From contig JARWIR010000005.1 in the NCBI GenBank assembly GCA_029959085.1, positions 2,544,501-2,608,500 on the forward strand: a DNA stretch of 64,000 nucleotides, written 5' to 3'. The number at the start of each line of letters is the position of its first letter. The stretch's first letter is position 1. This DNA comes from Nemophila menziesii. Taxonomy: Eukaryota > Streptophyta > Magnoliopsida > Boraginales > Hydrophyllaceae. Below are positions 23,601-33,420 of this stretch, piece by piece. The translations under genes were made by a program, and so were the position numbers. The notes under the pieces are model-generated. The model did not search any database and was not told the origin of the DNA. It saw only the letters and a program-made list of their open reading frames with translations.

Positions 23601-26600
23601 ACATAAAAAATATAACTATGAACATAATTTATTTTATAGTCAAAAATAATTTTTACAATCAATGTATATAATAATCATTATAATTTAATAAAATATAATA
23701 AAAATTATTAAATTTAAAAGGATAAATTAATCATTAAATGATAATCATCATTGTAGTGAATTTAATTTTAAAACACGATCCTAATTTTTTTTTTTTGTCA
23801 TAAGCATCATCAATTTTCAATAATATTTATATATAAATTAAATGTAACATTTTTTATTTTCCATTTTCAAAATGTGGTTGGGGATCAAAAAATCCCTTTT
23901 ATGCAAGGAAGGAGGAGGGGGGGGGGGGGGTGGGTGGGGGTCAATGGTCAGGACCTTGTCTCTCATCTAGGAGGTACAGGGTCCGAGTCCTCTCAGTCTT
24001 GTTATTTCTTGAGCCCTTAAAGGGGATAAAGCAAGAGGTGCAAGTTTCGAGTCCCCTCCCTAAACATGGGTAACCTAGTTCTGATTAACTGGGAATATGC
24101 ATGAGGAGGCGTGTATATTTCCTATAGGAATAGTCATGGTGCGCGTAAGCTAACCCGGACACCCATATATCAAAAAAAGAAAGGCGGAAGGGGGGGGGGG
24201 GATGTGTGTTAAGGGGGTAAAAGAAAAATTCTTTTCAAAACTTTCTTTCTTTTTCAACAGGAAAAAAGGGATGGAGATTAAAAAAAGAAATGGAGACAGA
24301 AAGGGGGTTAATTTATTTTTCTTTCCTAGCAAGGGGTGTAGGGTGGAGAGGTTAATTTTTTTTAATAGTAGGGGGTCGGGATGGGTGGGGGGTCAAACTT
24401 TTTCTTTTTTCAACAAAAAGTTGGAAATAAATTTATTGACACGATGATGAGACAAAATCCCGTTATAGTATTTTTAATTATCGTATTTTTCTTTTTCGCT
24501 TCCTCTCTATCATCACCGTCTTTCCTCCACGACCACGGTACTTGGACAAATCTCATTATACTAATTTTATATTGATTTGTTTTTTAATCAATGACCTTTT
24601 AGATATTATTAATCGTCTTGGTATATTTTTATCAAAACATATTTAACCTTTGATTTAAAATAGTATCTAATTCTACAAATTATGTCCATATGCACATTTT
24701 ATTTATTTTATCTTTATACCATTACATTTAAATGGAGAAGAAAGAAAATTAGATTTAATATTTGTCTGCATATAGTCCAAAAGTATTTTTTCCAACCAAT
24801 TTCATACAATAGTACCAATTTAAGTGGATTTTTTATGAACATAACTCTTATACATGAGATATTTTATGGTCATTAACCTAAATATATATGATATGTGTAT
24901 TTCATCTCCTACTTAGAGAATATCCTATATTTTATAGATATTATTGAGCATTGTTATATATTATTGTTTTATTGTTATCTCACACCAAAGAAAAGAAAAA
25001 GATAATTTTAAAAGAAAAAACGATATAATTAGAGTTTAAAATCTTTACATATGAGGTGATATAACAGTGAAGAAAAAAAATGGTATATACTATAAATGTA
25101 TTGCTTAAAATGATATATTTTATTAATAATAGAAATGTATATTAATATAAAGAAAAATACTATCAAATATATTATTAGAATTTTTCTCCGAAGAAATGAT
25201 ATAAGTCTGCCTCTTTGCATAATTTTACGTTTAAATTCCTGATTTTTTATCCTAATTTAGGTAAACGTATGATATTTAGATTAAAAGAATTTATTTCGAT
25301 GAGGTTTCGAAGTAAGGTTAGTCCGTACTATTGTAAGTTCCATGCAAAAGTCTAAAGAACAATGTCGGATATCATCCAAAATCACATCGTTCTTTTATTA
25401 ACTTTTAGGTGAATTTTAAATAGACTAATTATATAATTTTTATTTTTTAATTTAACAATTTTTTTTAATTAACCTACATAAGAGGTGATAATAAAATGAT
25501 ACGTTTTAGGATGATATCCAGCATTACTCAAATTTATTAAAATTTATAGTGCAATTTTTGAATAATATAAGTACACACAGTGCAATTTTTTTTGCTTAAT
25601 ATAAGGACCAATATCGGGTGTTAATAGGTCAGTTAACTAAAAATTAAAATATAGTAACTATAGTGTAATTTTTTAATAATATAGAAAACTATATGTTATA
25701 AGCCACTCTTTTAATAATATAAGGACCTAAAGTACACTTAAATTAAAAGACAGGGGTGGTAATATAAGGACAACCTTTTAAATAATATAGGAATATATAT
25801 ATATATATATATATTATATTTATTGTAATTTTCTTTTCTTTTTTTGGGTTAGGTAAACGGTTGTATTAAGGGACAACATCTCTATATTATTGTAATTTTC
25901 TAATAATATAGAGATGTTGTCTCTTAAACAAAAATTCCTTGCTTCACATTATCTTTTACTATTATAGCATGTTAAGTTCTTGTCTCAAGTTCAACTATAA
26001 ACTTAAACGGTTAAAAACAGGTGGCTGGAGGGTGCTGGTATGTCCTATCAATACAACGTGTAGCATCGTGTCTTCAACAACAATGTGAAACAAAAAGCTC
26101 GTGTAATTTCAGTTTAGCATGCTCTGAGCAACTTTGTCAACAATTTCTTACACCACACGGCTCAATCGGAGGTCTATGTGGTGGTGATTTGATGACGGTT
26201 AGAAAACCGTTATGCTTAGATGTAAATGGACCGTTTCGATATGGGATTTATCGGTGGGCCCTTCCGGTTATTTCTAGCAGGTCTCATGCTGTTAAGATTC
26301 TTTACCCCATTTTTTGGGGATTAATGACCTTGAGGTAAGCTAGTAGATTATGTTTTACTTTCTTGATCTAATATAGGGTCTTATAGTGCAATATTTGCTT
26401 AGTATAAGGACTTACAAACAAATATATGATCAATTTACCAAAATTTAATATACGGATCTATGGTGCAATTATGAATTACATAGGGACCTATAATACAATT
26501 AAGTTGAGATTTCTAGTGTAGGGACTTATAGTGCAATTAACCAAAAGAATTTAATATAGGGACATATATTGCAATTTTTGCACAATATAGGGACCTATAG

Positions 26601-28378
26601 TACAAATAATTTAAAAGATGTAAGGTATGGACCTATAGTGCAATTAACTCAAAAAGATAATATAGGAACCTATAGTGCAATTAACTTAATAAAAATAGTG
26701 AGTTAAAGTGCAATTTTTGCATGATATAGGGACCAATCGTACAATTAACTTAAAAAAATTAATAGATGGACCTATAGTTCAATCAACCGAAAATAATATA
26801 TAGATCTATAATGTAATTTTTGCACAATATAGGACAAATAATGCAATTAGCTTACAAAAATAACATAGGGACCTATAGTGCAAATATGTCGGGGTTTGCC
26901 CCTGACGCCCTTGCCCCCTAAAAAAAATCCTGGCTCGCTCCTTATTCTAGCTCATCTAGTTTGTGACTAAATAGCCAAAAGGGTTACTATTTCTAATTTT
27001 TATAATCGCTAATAATGTTTCTTATATTTAATTACAGCACATTCGGAAATGACTTGGAACCGACGAGTCACTGGCTAGAAATAATCTTCAGTATATGCAT
27101 GACACTCAGTGGTCTAATGCTCTTCACTCTATTGATCGGTAATATTCAGGTAAAGAAAGCTTGATTATAACTTCGACTTTATTATCAATCTCCAAAAGAT
27201 TATGAAACTTAGTAAGCTTTAACTTTTTTTTTTGTGAAAAGGTATTTTTACATGCTGTAATGGCGAAGAAAAGAAAAATGCAACTAAGATGTCGAGATAT
27301 GGAATGGTGGATGAAACGGCGACAGTTACCGTCGCGAATTAGACATCGAGTTCGCCATTATGAAAGACAGAGATGGCGAGTTATGGGTGGAGAAGACGAG
27401 ATGGATTTAGTTAAGCACTTGCCTGATGGGCTCCGGAGAGATATTAAACGTTTTCTTTGCCTCGACCTTATAAAAAAGGTATAATCATTTATACAAAAAA
27501 ATTCTGGGTTAATTACCCGAATGGTCCTAATTATACACGTTTTGACTGACCGTCAAAACTCGCTTTGTTTGGTTCTGGATGAAGTTAAATTATGTCACGG
27601 GTCACACGGCTTGTCCATTAGGGACCAAACAGGCTAGTTTTGAAGATTTGGGACATTCTGTCGAAACATGTATAGTTAAGGGACAAACTATAAATCTCTT
27701 TCTGATTCCTTTTTTGGAAATTACCTTAGGTTCCTTTCTTCCACGATCTTACTGAACTTATTCTGGACAATATATGTGATCGTGTTAAGCCGCTCATCTT
27801 CTCCAAAGACGAAAAGGTAAAAACCAATACTCCTTTTAGAAAATTTAAAATTTATTTTTCACAAATATAATTTATGTTTCGCCTTTTAACAGATTATACG
27901 GGAAGGAGATCCGGTTTTAAGAATGGTGTTTATCGTACGTGGGCGTGTACAAAGTAGTCAAAAACTGAGTAGAGGTGTAATTGCGACAAGCATACTTGAA
28001 CCGGGCGGTTTTCTAGGAGACGAGCTTCTCTCATATTGTCTTCGTCGTCCTTTTATCGATAGACTACCGGCTTCTTCGGCTACATTTACGGCTAATGAAA
28101 TTACCGAAGCGTTTGGTCTTGATGCGAATGATCTTAGGTATATCACAGATCATTTTCGTTATAAATTTGCTAATGAAAAGCTCAAGAGAAGAACTAGATA
28201 TTTTTCATCCAACTGGAGAACATGGGCCGCCGTGAATATTCAATTAGCTTGGCGTCGCTATTTGGTGAGGACTAGACCGGCAGTTACTCATGTTACGGAA
28301 AGTCGGGATAGTGATAGTCGTTTACGACAATATGCGGCAATGTTTCTGTCGATTAGGCCACATGATCATCTTGAGTAG
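15613..28378 (+). CDS. CNGC2: Cyclic nucleotide-gated ion channel 2 (CNGC2 type)
   Basis: Nine exons: 15613-15650, 15863-15968, 16434-16958, 17824-18039, 26021-26334, 27038-27149, 27242-27478, 27730-27816, 27893-28378. All junctions are GT-AG and keep frame, giving 706 aa, close to the roughly 725 aa of Arabidopsis CNGC2. The N-terminus carries ECYTCTQVGVPVFHSTSCDQ, a hallmark of the CNGC2 branch. Six membrane spans follow. The pore is STFGNDLEPT (GND at 403-405; I recall AND in Arabidopsis CNGC2 and a GQ-type triplet in most other CNGCs). Then come the C-linker, the cyclic-nucleotide-binding domain with phosphate-binding cassette PGGFLGDELL (582-591), and an IQ motif NIQLAWRRY (660-668) for calmodulin. 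The C-terminal RPHDHLE matches the family. In Arabidopsis CNGC2 (DND1) is a plasma-membrane Ca2+-permeable channel acting in immunity and Ca2+ homeostasis. Intron 4 is 7,981 bp and full of transposons. Confidence 0.95.
17619..17672. repeat. (AT)n microsatellite in CNGC2 intron 3
   Basis: About 27 uninterrupted AT units. Confidence 0.9.
18460..18850. repeat. Intronic GGGACCTATAGTGCAATT array (intron 4, left)
   Basis: About ten degenerate units of 30-45 bp built on ATATAGGGACCTATAGTGCA, separated by AATTAACTCAAA- or TTTTTGAATA-like linkers. Same family as the arrays at 25545, 26370, 43070, 43975, 45000, 47240 and 48340. Confidence 0.75.
18985..19135 (+). mobile_element. SINE, 5' part, split by an inserted transposon
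   Basis: tRNA-like head with a B-box GGTTCGAATCCCC, then a second, similar box GGCTCGAACCCC. It ends at the direct repeat AAATATATA (19127-19135). The sequence resumes at 19837. The related uninterrupted copy at 23940-24182 shows what the joined element looks like. Confidence 0.7.
19136..19836. mobile_element. MULE-like foldback element inside a SINE
   Basis: A 701-bp non-coding element flanked by a perfect 9-bp duplication AAATATATA (19127-19135 and 19837-19845). The two halves are inverted copies over several hundred bases. Best conserved are ACGCGCGCGTCCGTGAAATT (left, about 19262) and its inverse at about 19670-19688, and TTACGTCTATGA (left) with TCATAGACGTAA (right). The centre (19440-19515) is a 21-bp unit containing ACATGGAATTCCATGTTTAA, itself palindromic, repeated about three times. 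The 9-bp duplication and long inverted arms fit a non-autonomous Mutator-like element. Confidence 0.75.
19837..19932 (+). mobile_element. SINE, 3' part with poly-A tail
   Basis: Continues the SINE that begins at 18985: GGTGCGCGTAAGCTAGCCCGG, characteristic of plant SINE 3' regions, followed by an A-rich tail of about 18 A. Confidence 0.7.
19946..20177. mobile_element. Stowaway/mariner-like MITE, copy 2
   Basis: The left end TACTTTCTACGTCCA and the right end TGGACAGAAAAAGTA are inverted, with TA at the edges. Internal sequence is shared with the copy at 2073-2333. Confidence 0.7.
20178..20769. other. Intron 4 spacer, no element recognised
   Basis: AT-rich intron sequence with runs of ATTACAA. 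Nothing else seen. Confidence 0.5.
20778..21783. mobile_element. Non-autonomous hAT-like element
   Basis: About 1 kb. The left end CCGTGGCGAATCC and the right end GGCTCTGCCACTG are imperfect inverted repeats of the CAGTGGCGGAGCC type. The flanking 8-mers AGTATATG (20770-20777) and AGCATATG (21784-21791) match at seven of eight positions, as expected for an old hAT target duplication. No transposase is visible. Confidence 0.65.
21955..22205. repeat. About 120-bp tandem duplication in intron 4
   Basis: Two diverged copies (about 21955-22065 and 22095-22205) share CAAACAAGT, GGCTACCA/GACTACCA, ACATGTTAATAAA and AAATCACCTTAGT in the same order. On the - strand just beyond the first copy, VATCLIHNMFRG can be read, faintly like a transposase tail, but stops interrupt it. 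Confidence 0.55.
22985..23170. repeat. Degenerate AATCTCGAAC repeat
   Basis: A dozen or so imperfect 10-16-bp units around CGAATCTCGAAC, some with CACGTG or GCGAA changes. The open - strand frame here is a by-product of the repeat. Confidence 0.6.
23171..23939. other. Intron 4 spacer, very AT-rich
   Basis: AT-rich with no visible element, ending in a run of about 12 G near 23919. Confidence 0.5.
23940..24182 (+). mobile_element. SINE, complete copy
   Basis: Head TCAATGGTCAGGACC, a B-box GGGTCCGAGTCC, a second box GTTTCGAGTCCCC, the 3' signature GGTGCGCGTAAGCTAACCCGG and a short A tail. Same family as the split copy at 18985/19837. Confidence 0.7.
24183..25358. other. Intron 4 spacer, purine-rich then AT-rich
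   Basis: G- and A-rich to about 24430, then AT-rich. Short frames here lack family features. Confidence 0.5.
25359..25537. mobile_element. MITE with inverted arms, copy 2
   Basis: The left arm AATGTCGGATATCATCCAAA and the right arm GGATGATATCCAGCATTA are inverted. Same family as 12725-12912. Confidence 0.7.
25545..25800. repeat. Intronic GGGACCTATAGTGCAATT array (intron 4, right)
   Basis: Degenerate units with TATAGTGCAATTTTTGAATA and ATATAAGGACC cores, as at 18460. Confidence 0.7.
25868..25925. repeat. 24-bp near-perfect hairpin before CNGC2 exon 5
   Basis: Arms 25868-25891 and 25902-25925 are inverted over 24 bp with one mismatch that becomes a G-U pair in RNA. The loop is 10 nt. It lies 95 bp upstream of the exon 5 acceptor. 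Confidence 0.8.
26370..26945. repeat. Intronic GGGACCTATAGTGCAATT array (intron 5)
   Basis: Around fifteen degenerate units in one orientation, ending in TTGCCCCCTAAAAAAAATCC then TGGCTCGCTCC, close to the GGCGGAGCCAGGA-type terminus (inverted) seen at other arrays. Confidence 0.75.
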
Positions 28379-29214
28379 GGAGAATTGGTGCAAGGTTTTG
28401 TGATTGTTTGAGTTTAAATTGAGTGTATGATTTGATTGTTGTCCAATTATGAGAATGCTTGTGAAAGGTATTGATATTGTTGATGGGCGAGAATGGTTAT
28501 ATTGTCATTTCATTGAAATATTTTGTTAAAAGATGAATAATAAGTACAAAATCTGAGTCGATTCCTTGATACCAGAATAAGCAAGGTATCTCCTAAGAAA
28601 GGTAACTAGAGTAAAACATAGGAGAGGCAATGTAATAATCAACTAGAAGAAATTGAAGAAATGATAGAGGTGTGAATCTTAACAAACGGTTACAATGATC
28701 GATTATTTTTTTTGCTTTCATCAAACATGTGAAAGTACATATGGATCTCTTGAGCTATTACATAGAAGACCTATTGGACTATTACAATTTGGGCCTACAT
28801 AACAACTACCGAACTAATAATATTCTTACTTGGCTTATAGCCCAAAACATAATATACAATGATCGATTATACTGCAGACAGTGATATAAGGAATTGTTTA
28901 TTGGCTAAAGAGACTCATAGAAGCTAAACTTATGTCTGAATCTCTTTTTTTTTTTTTTATGTCTTAAATTATCGAGGATGAATGTCTATAAATATTTATC
29001 ATTTTTTCTACTTCTAATCTTTAAATTTGATCACTTGATTATTCTGATTATCAATTGCATTTTAAATATTTAAGATCAATAGATAACAAAATTTAGAGCC
29101 TCTAACTTGAATATTATTTCTCTTGTTATCATTCGTTTGATTAAAATGATTAAAACCATTGTAAATTCATTTACCAAAAGATTCAATTATTAACTTAAGA
29201 GTTACCGTAGAAAA
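28379..29214 (+). other. CNGC2 3' flank and intergenic DNA
   Basis: The first 150-200 bp are likely the CNGC2 3' untranslated region. A 148-bp retroposed piece lies at 28707-28854 (separate entry). The rest is AT-rich without genes. Confidence 0.45.
28691..28870 (-). mobile_element. Small retroposed insert with 16-bp target duplication
   Basis: A perfect 16-bp direct repeat TACAATGATCGATTAT (28691-28706 and 28855-28870) brackets a 148-bp insert. The insert starts with seven T, so on the - strand it ends in poly-A. Long target duplication plus A-tail is the signature of LINE-mediated retroposition. The insert has no tRNA-like promoter boxes, so it may be a transcript fragment and not a SINE. 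Confidence 0.7.
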
Positions 29215-30238
29215 GTTTCAACATAATGTAAAGCGCAGAAATTAAAGTACACAAACGAATTTCTCGTGGTTCAGTCAATTTACCTAAATCCACGTTGAAC
29301 AGTGATGAGAGTAGTTCGATTACTAGAATACTTCATATTACATGTTACAATCAATGCCCTCGAAACGTCACAAATCACTCACAGTATAAGATATTACAAG
29401 CGTACCACAAATCTAATTTAACGTACCAACCAACGCTGGAATACTATGTAATAAATCAAGATGATTCAAATATTACAGATTTGCTAGCTAATACAATGAA
29501 TCTATCAACGATTTAAGTGTAAGTCTATAAGAAACAACATATTTCTTTTCTAGGGTTTGTATAGAGGAACTCGACGGAAGAAGAAGGGGAATGAATATGT
29601 TGAAGTAGTGAAAAGAAACTATTTATATGAGACATAATCCTTCACCAATATGGACCGTAGAAGCATCCCACAATCAAGAGACAAGATTTAGCCACTTGTT
29701 CCACTGTCTTCTCAAAATGACATATTTTTTTACCGGGTCTAATATAATGTCAAACAACTTGTCACAATTTCACTTAGCCACATAGTACTTCACACTTAAT
29801 TTTTATATATATATATATATAACAACAATCTCCACCTTGAAGTGTTACCTCTCCGTAGAACTTCCATCTTCATTAATACTCTAGTGATGGCCATCTCATC
29901 ATCATCTCAGCCCAAAAAACCTTCAAAACATCAATCAAGGAATAAAAAGTCCAACCAGCCCTTAAACTTGATATTAGTAACAATTTTAGTCTCAAATATT
30001 GCAAGATTATCTTCAGTTGCTATTTTTAGCAACTTAATCTCACCACAACAAGAATGTCTCTGGACTTAACATCAATATGTCTAGTTCGTTCATGATAAAT
30101 TAGTTGAATTGAACTGACTTTCTAAATAAAGGAAAACCTTCCCATTAACAATTTTTGCTTTACAGAATCAGTGATAGGAACATATTCAACTTCAGTTGTA
30201 AATAATGCAACTAAGGGTTGTGTCATCTCCCAAGTCAT
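29215..30238 (-). mobile_element. Ty1/copia 3' end with putative LTR
   Basis: On the - strand, PLVALFTTEVEY near 30220-30170 matches the end of the copia RNase H domain. Downstream AAGGTGGAGA (about 29842) looks like the polypurine tract, followed by TTGTTG, the usual start of a copia LTR. The LTR would then run down to about 29215. The coding part is broken and is cut off at 30239 by another element. Confidence 0.6.
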
Positions 30239-30889
30239 GGTGACTAACGGTTCCGGGAAACCGGTCCTACGGACCGGACCAGACCGGTCAACGCACGGCA
30301 TGGCACAGAATCGCTGGTCAACGGCGGCACGGCACAGAACGAACCGCGTTAGCCTCCAGCGGGCCGGTTCTTGCATGTTGGTTATTTATTAGGGACCGGA
30401 ACCGGACCGGACCGGAACCGGACCTATAAGGTTTTTTTTTATAATTATATGTATACGTAATTCGAAACCCAACCCAACCCAATTCTTATTAACCCCTATA
30501 GCCCAATACCCATAATAGCCCAATCTTGCAATAACCCATTATAATTATATCTATTTTCGAATGATGTCTTGGCTATTTGATTTTTGGAGTGGGTTTTTGG
30601 GTGTCGGAAAACGCCGATTAAAGGCGGAGTTGGAATGGGGTTTGGTGAGAAGATTATATGGTATGTGTATTTCATCTTGAATCATCAATTGTCCATTCTG
30701 TAATTAGTATTATCCAATTTTTGTAACATATGGTTTGATTAATCTTATTTGCATGGTGTATTTGAGCTCCAATTGATGAAGATGGGATGTGTAGATGATG
30801 GTTTATGCATTCTTTCTACTATGGTAACTAGATGGCTTGAACTCAAGTGTTTGATTGTTGATTTTCTGCAAATTATGTTCGAAAATAAC

Positions 30890-31095
30890 TCTTTAAGTCC
30901 CTGTGTATTCGAAAATTGTTGGAATTTTTCTGAAAATTGTCACTCTAGTCCCTCTAGTCCCTGTGTATTCGGAAATTGCCCCCAAAAATGTTGTTTGTAA
31001 TCGAAAATGACTTATGAATTCCCTGTGTATTCGAAAATTGTTGGAATTTTTCTGAAAATTGTCACTCTAGTCCCTCTAGTCCCTGTATATTTGGA
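30890..31095 (+). repeat. Tandem duplication inside the captured segment
   Basis: Two copies of a roughly 90-bp block (30893-30975 and 31012-31090) containing GAAAATTGTTGGAATTTTTC and TAGTCCCTCTAGTCCCTGT. Confidence 0.8.
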
Positions 31096-31601
31096 GTATC
31101 AATATAGATTTTTTAGAATCTGTAAGTCAACTTAAATTACATTGAAGTTTTTTTTGAATACTTAGTTTTATAAAAATGGATAATGGTGATTGATTTGACC
31201 GAGCCTTTGAAGTTTCATTGGATACCTTTATTAGTGATAACAATTTCTATTTCATAGTGCGTTAATCGTTATATTGCAGATTAAAAAACTGTAAATCGTC
31301 AAAAATTATCGCGAATTAAGTGTATTAGGTGTTTGTTTGAATTACATCTGAGCAATTAAAGTTCAGGGACCCGAATTAGTTTACTTATTTGCTTGTAGAG
31401 ATGATGTAATGTTACCTTTTATGTCGTGTTTTAATGTTAAAAGATCATTTATTTAGGGAGTGACATAGGCCTTTTCTAGAATATCTAATCATTTGGTTAT
31501 AAATGTAAAGTTCGTTTCTACTTCCTAGTGTACTTTTGTTCTTGTTACAATAATAATCATTTCATGTCATGTCTATATTATTAATTACACATATTTTGTA
31601 G

Positions 31602-31798
31602 GTGTTCCATGGTCTGAAGAAGAGCATCGATCATTCCTTCTCGATTTACAGAAGCTAGGAAAAGGTGACTGGCGAGGTATATCAAAAAGCTATGTAACTT
31701 CAAGAACTCCTACTCAAGTGGCGAGTCATGCACAAAAACATTTCATTAGACTCAGTCATGTTAATCGAAGAAAAAGACGCTCTAGCCTTTTTGGACCG
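31602..31798 (+). pseudogene. MYB-related (SHAQKHF) repeat fragment
   Basis: After an acceptor TTTTGTAG, the frame reads VPWSEEEHRSFLLDLQKLGK, then GDWRGISKSYVTSRTPTQVA and SHAQKHFIRLSHVNRRKRR. That is a nearly complete R1-type MYB repeat of the SHAQKYF class, which binds I-box-like DNA in related plant factors. The reading then runs into the transposon's CCGG-rich subterminal repeat. The partner exons of a full MYB gene (zinc knuckle, C-terminus) are not seen. It is a captured exon, not a working gene. Confidence 0.8.
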
Positions 31799-31990
31799 GT
31801 AAGCACCGTTAAGGACCGGACCGGAACCGGTTTAAGCGGTCCTCTTAACGGTCAGGTTCTCACCATCCCAAGTCCGAGTAACAGCACGGACCGGGACCGG
31901 TAAACTGGGACCGGTAAGCGGCACGGACCGATAAGGACTGGGACCGCTAAGAACCGGCACGAAACCGGGCCGTAACGCCCGTTAGTCACC

Positions 31991-33420
31991 CTGACTCCCA
32001 CGGTGTGATAAAATAATGCAGAGAAACACATACCTCGAGCAAACGAGACTTCCTACAAGTGTATGTATCGTGGACAAGTAGTAAAGTAAGTATAAGAGTA
32101 TCGTCTCCTTAGGGACTTAAGTCGTTAACTTCAAACTTGTGTTCTTATAAAGCGTAGAGGATTCAGATGTTATAACTAATCATAGATATAAAAGAAATAG
32201 ATTTTTATGTGGTTTTTAATTATAGAACTAAGATGCAAATATTAAAGTAAACTAAGAAAAAAATTAAATAAGATACAAAGAATAGATGAGAGCTTAGCTT
32301 GAGTTTTCTAGTATTCCCCTGTCCTACTAAATCAATAATTCCAGTTATAAAGGTGAATTGGTCGTTATAACTATTCGGGATTCTAATGTCCTTCTAACTC
32401 TCGCCAAGGTAGCTTAGAAGGCTGTCTTAAAATTATTAGATACCTTGGGTAAGATTATTCTACGCAAAATTTTGGTGATATACATTAACCTTATGTGATT
32501 ATCCGGCTAGGCGAGCCGTCAGGATCACTACCGAACACCGAACGAATATTAATCATGTATGTCCCCTCCCCAAACCAAAGTGATAGTTTAATTACTTGGG
32601 TCAATCTAAAGTGATCAATTTCTAGAAATCTTAAAGTTAATCAATTCATATTCAACTATAAATAAAATACCCCATTCAATTAAAAGCAATTCCGAAATAT
32701 CATTGATTATTAAAACAATATTCAAGGTTTATACATTAAAGCAAACTCAAGCTAAGCAAATTTAGTGCATAACTAAGGAAAGAAAAATAAATAGTAAAAA
32801 TCTTAGAATCATGTTTAAGACAAGAAATTAAGACTAATTACCTTAATGATAGAGGTGGAATAGTGAAGAAGTGATACAGTCAGGCTCCAGATTATATTGT
32901 TTTCAAGTCTTAACTCTCCCTCTTTTCTTTTCAAAATTTGAATCAAATCATGTGGGACTAATTGAGACCCTTCTCTAATGTTAATTTATGATATGTAAAG
33001 GTCCAAATACATTTTATGGGTTGTGGGTTTCTTTTGACCTAATCCAACCCAAAAACGTATTACATTAAGAGTGGTCTTGTTAGAGCCACGACAACTACAA
33101 CTTTAATAAACTCTTCATTTCAGTTCCAAATCACAAACCTTCAGTTCCTAACTCCAAGTCCTAGCTGAATACCAAAGGTCTTCTTCATAATATTCATCAA
33201 TTGCACGTGGTAACTCAAACAAGACGCTTTCTGAATCTGGCTAACAGGTCTTTCACTTTCCAAAAGTGGCTTCTTTGTCCTTTAACTCTTTAACTCGGGT
33301 TTGATCATATTTTCTTGACTTATGATTTGGGATTCAATATCATCCTAGTACCTAAGAGTTGCACACTTAACACATAAATTACACACAAATAGCTCTAAAA
33401 GTAACAACTCTCCAAAACTA
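31991..33420. other. Non-coding repeat-like segment
   Basis: Starts with AGTGTATGTATCGTGGACAA then GTAGTAAAGTAAG and GAGTATCGTCTCC, a pattern I associate with high-copy plant repeats of uncertain class. No coding domain or terminal repeat was found, so its class is open. Confidence 0.35.

Larger units (their letters stand above)
30239..31990. mobile_element. TIR DNA element carrying a MYB gene fragment
   Basis: Starts GGTGACTAACGG (30239) and ends CCGTTAGTCACC (31990): a 12-bp perfect terminal repeat. Next to both ends are dense ACCGGACCGGAACCGG-type subterminal repeats, as in some plant hAT elements. No clear target duplication was found and no transposase is visible. The interior includes part of a spliced MYB gene, so this is a transposon that has captured host sequence. 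Confidence 0.7.
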
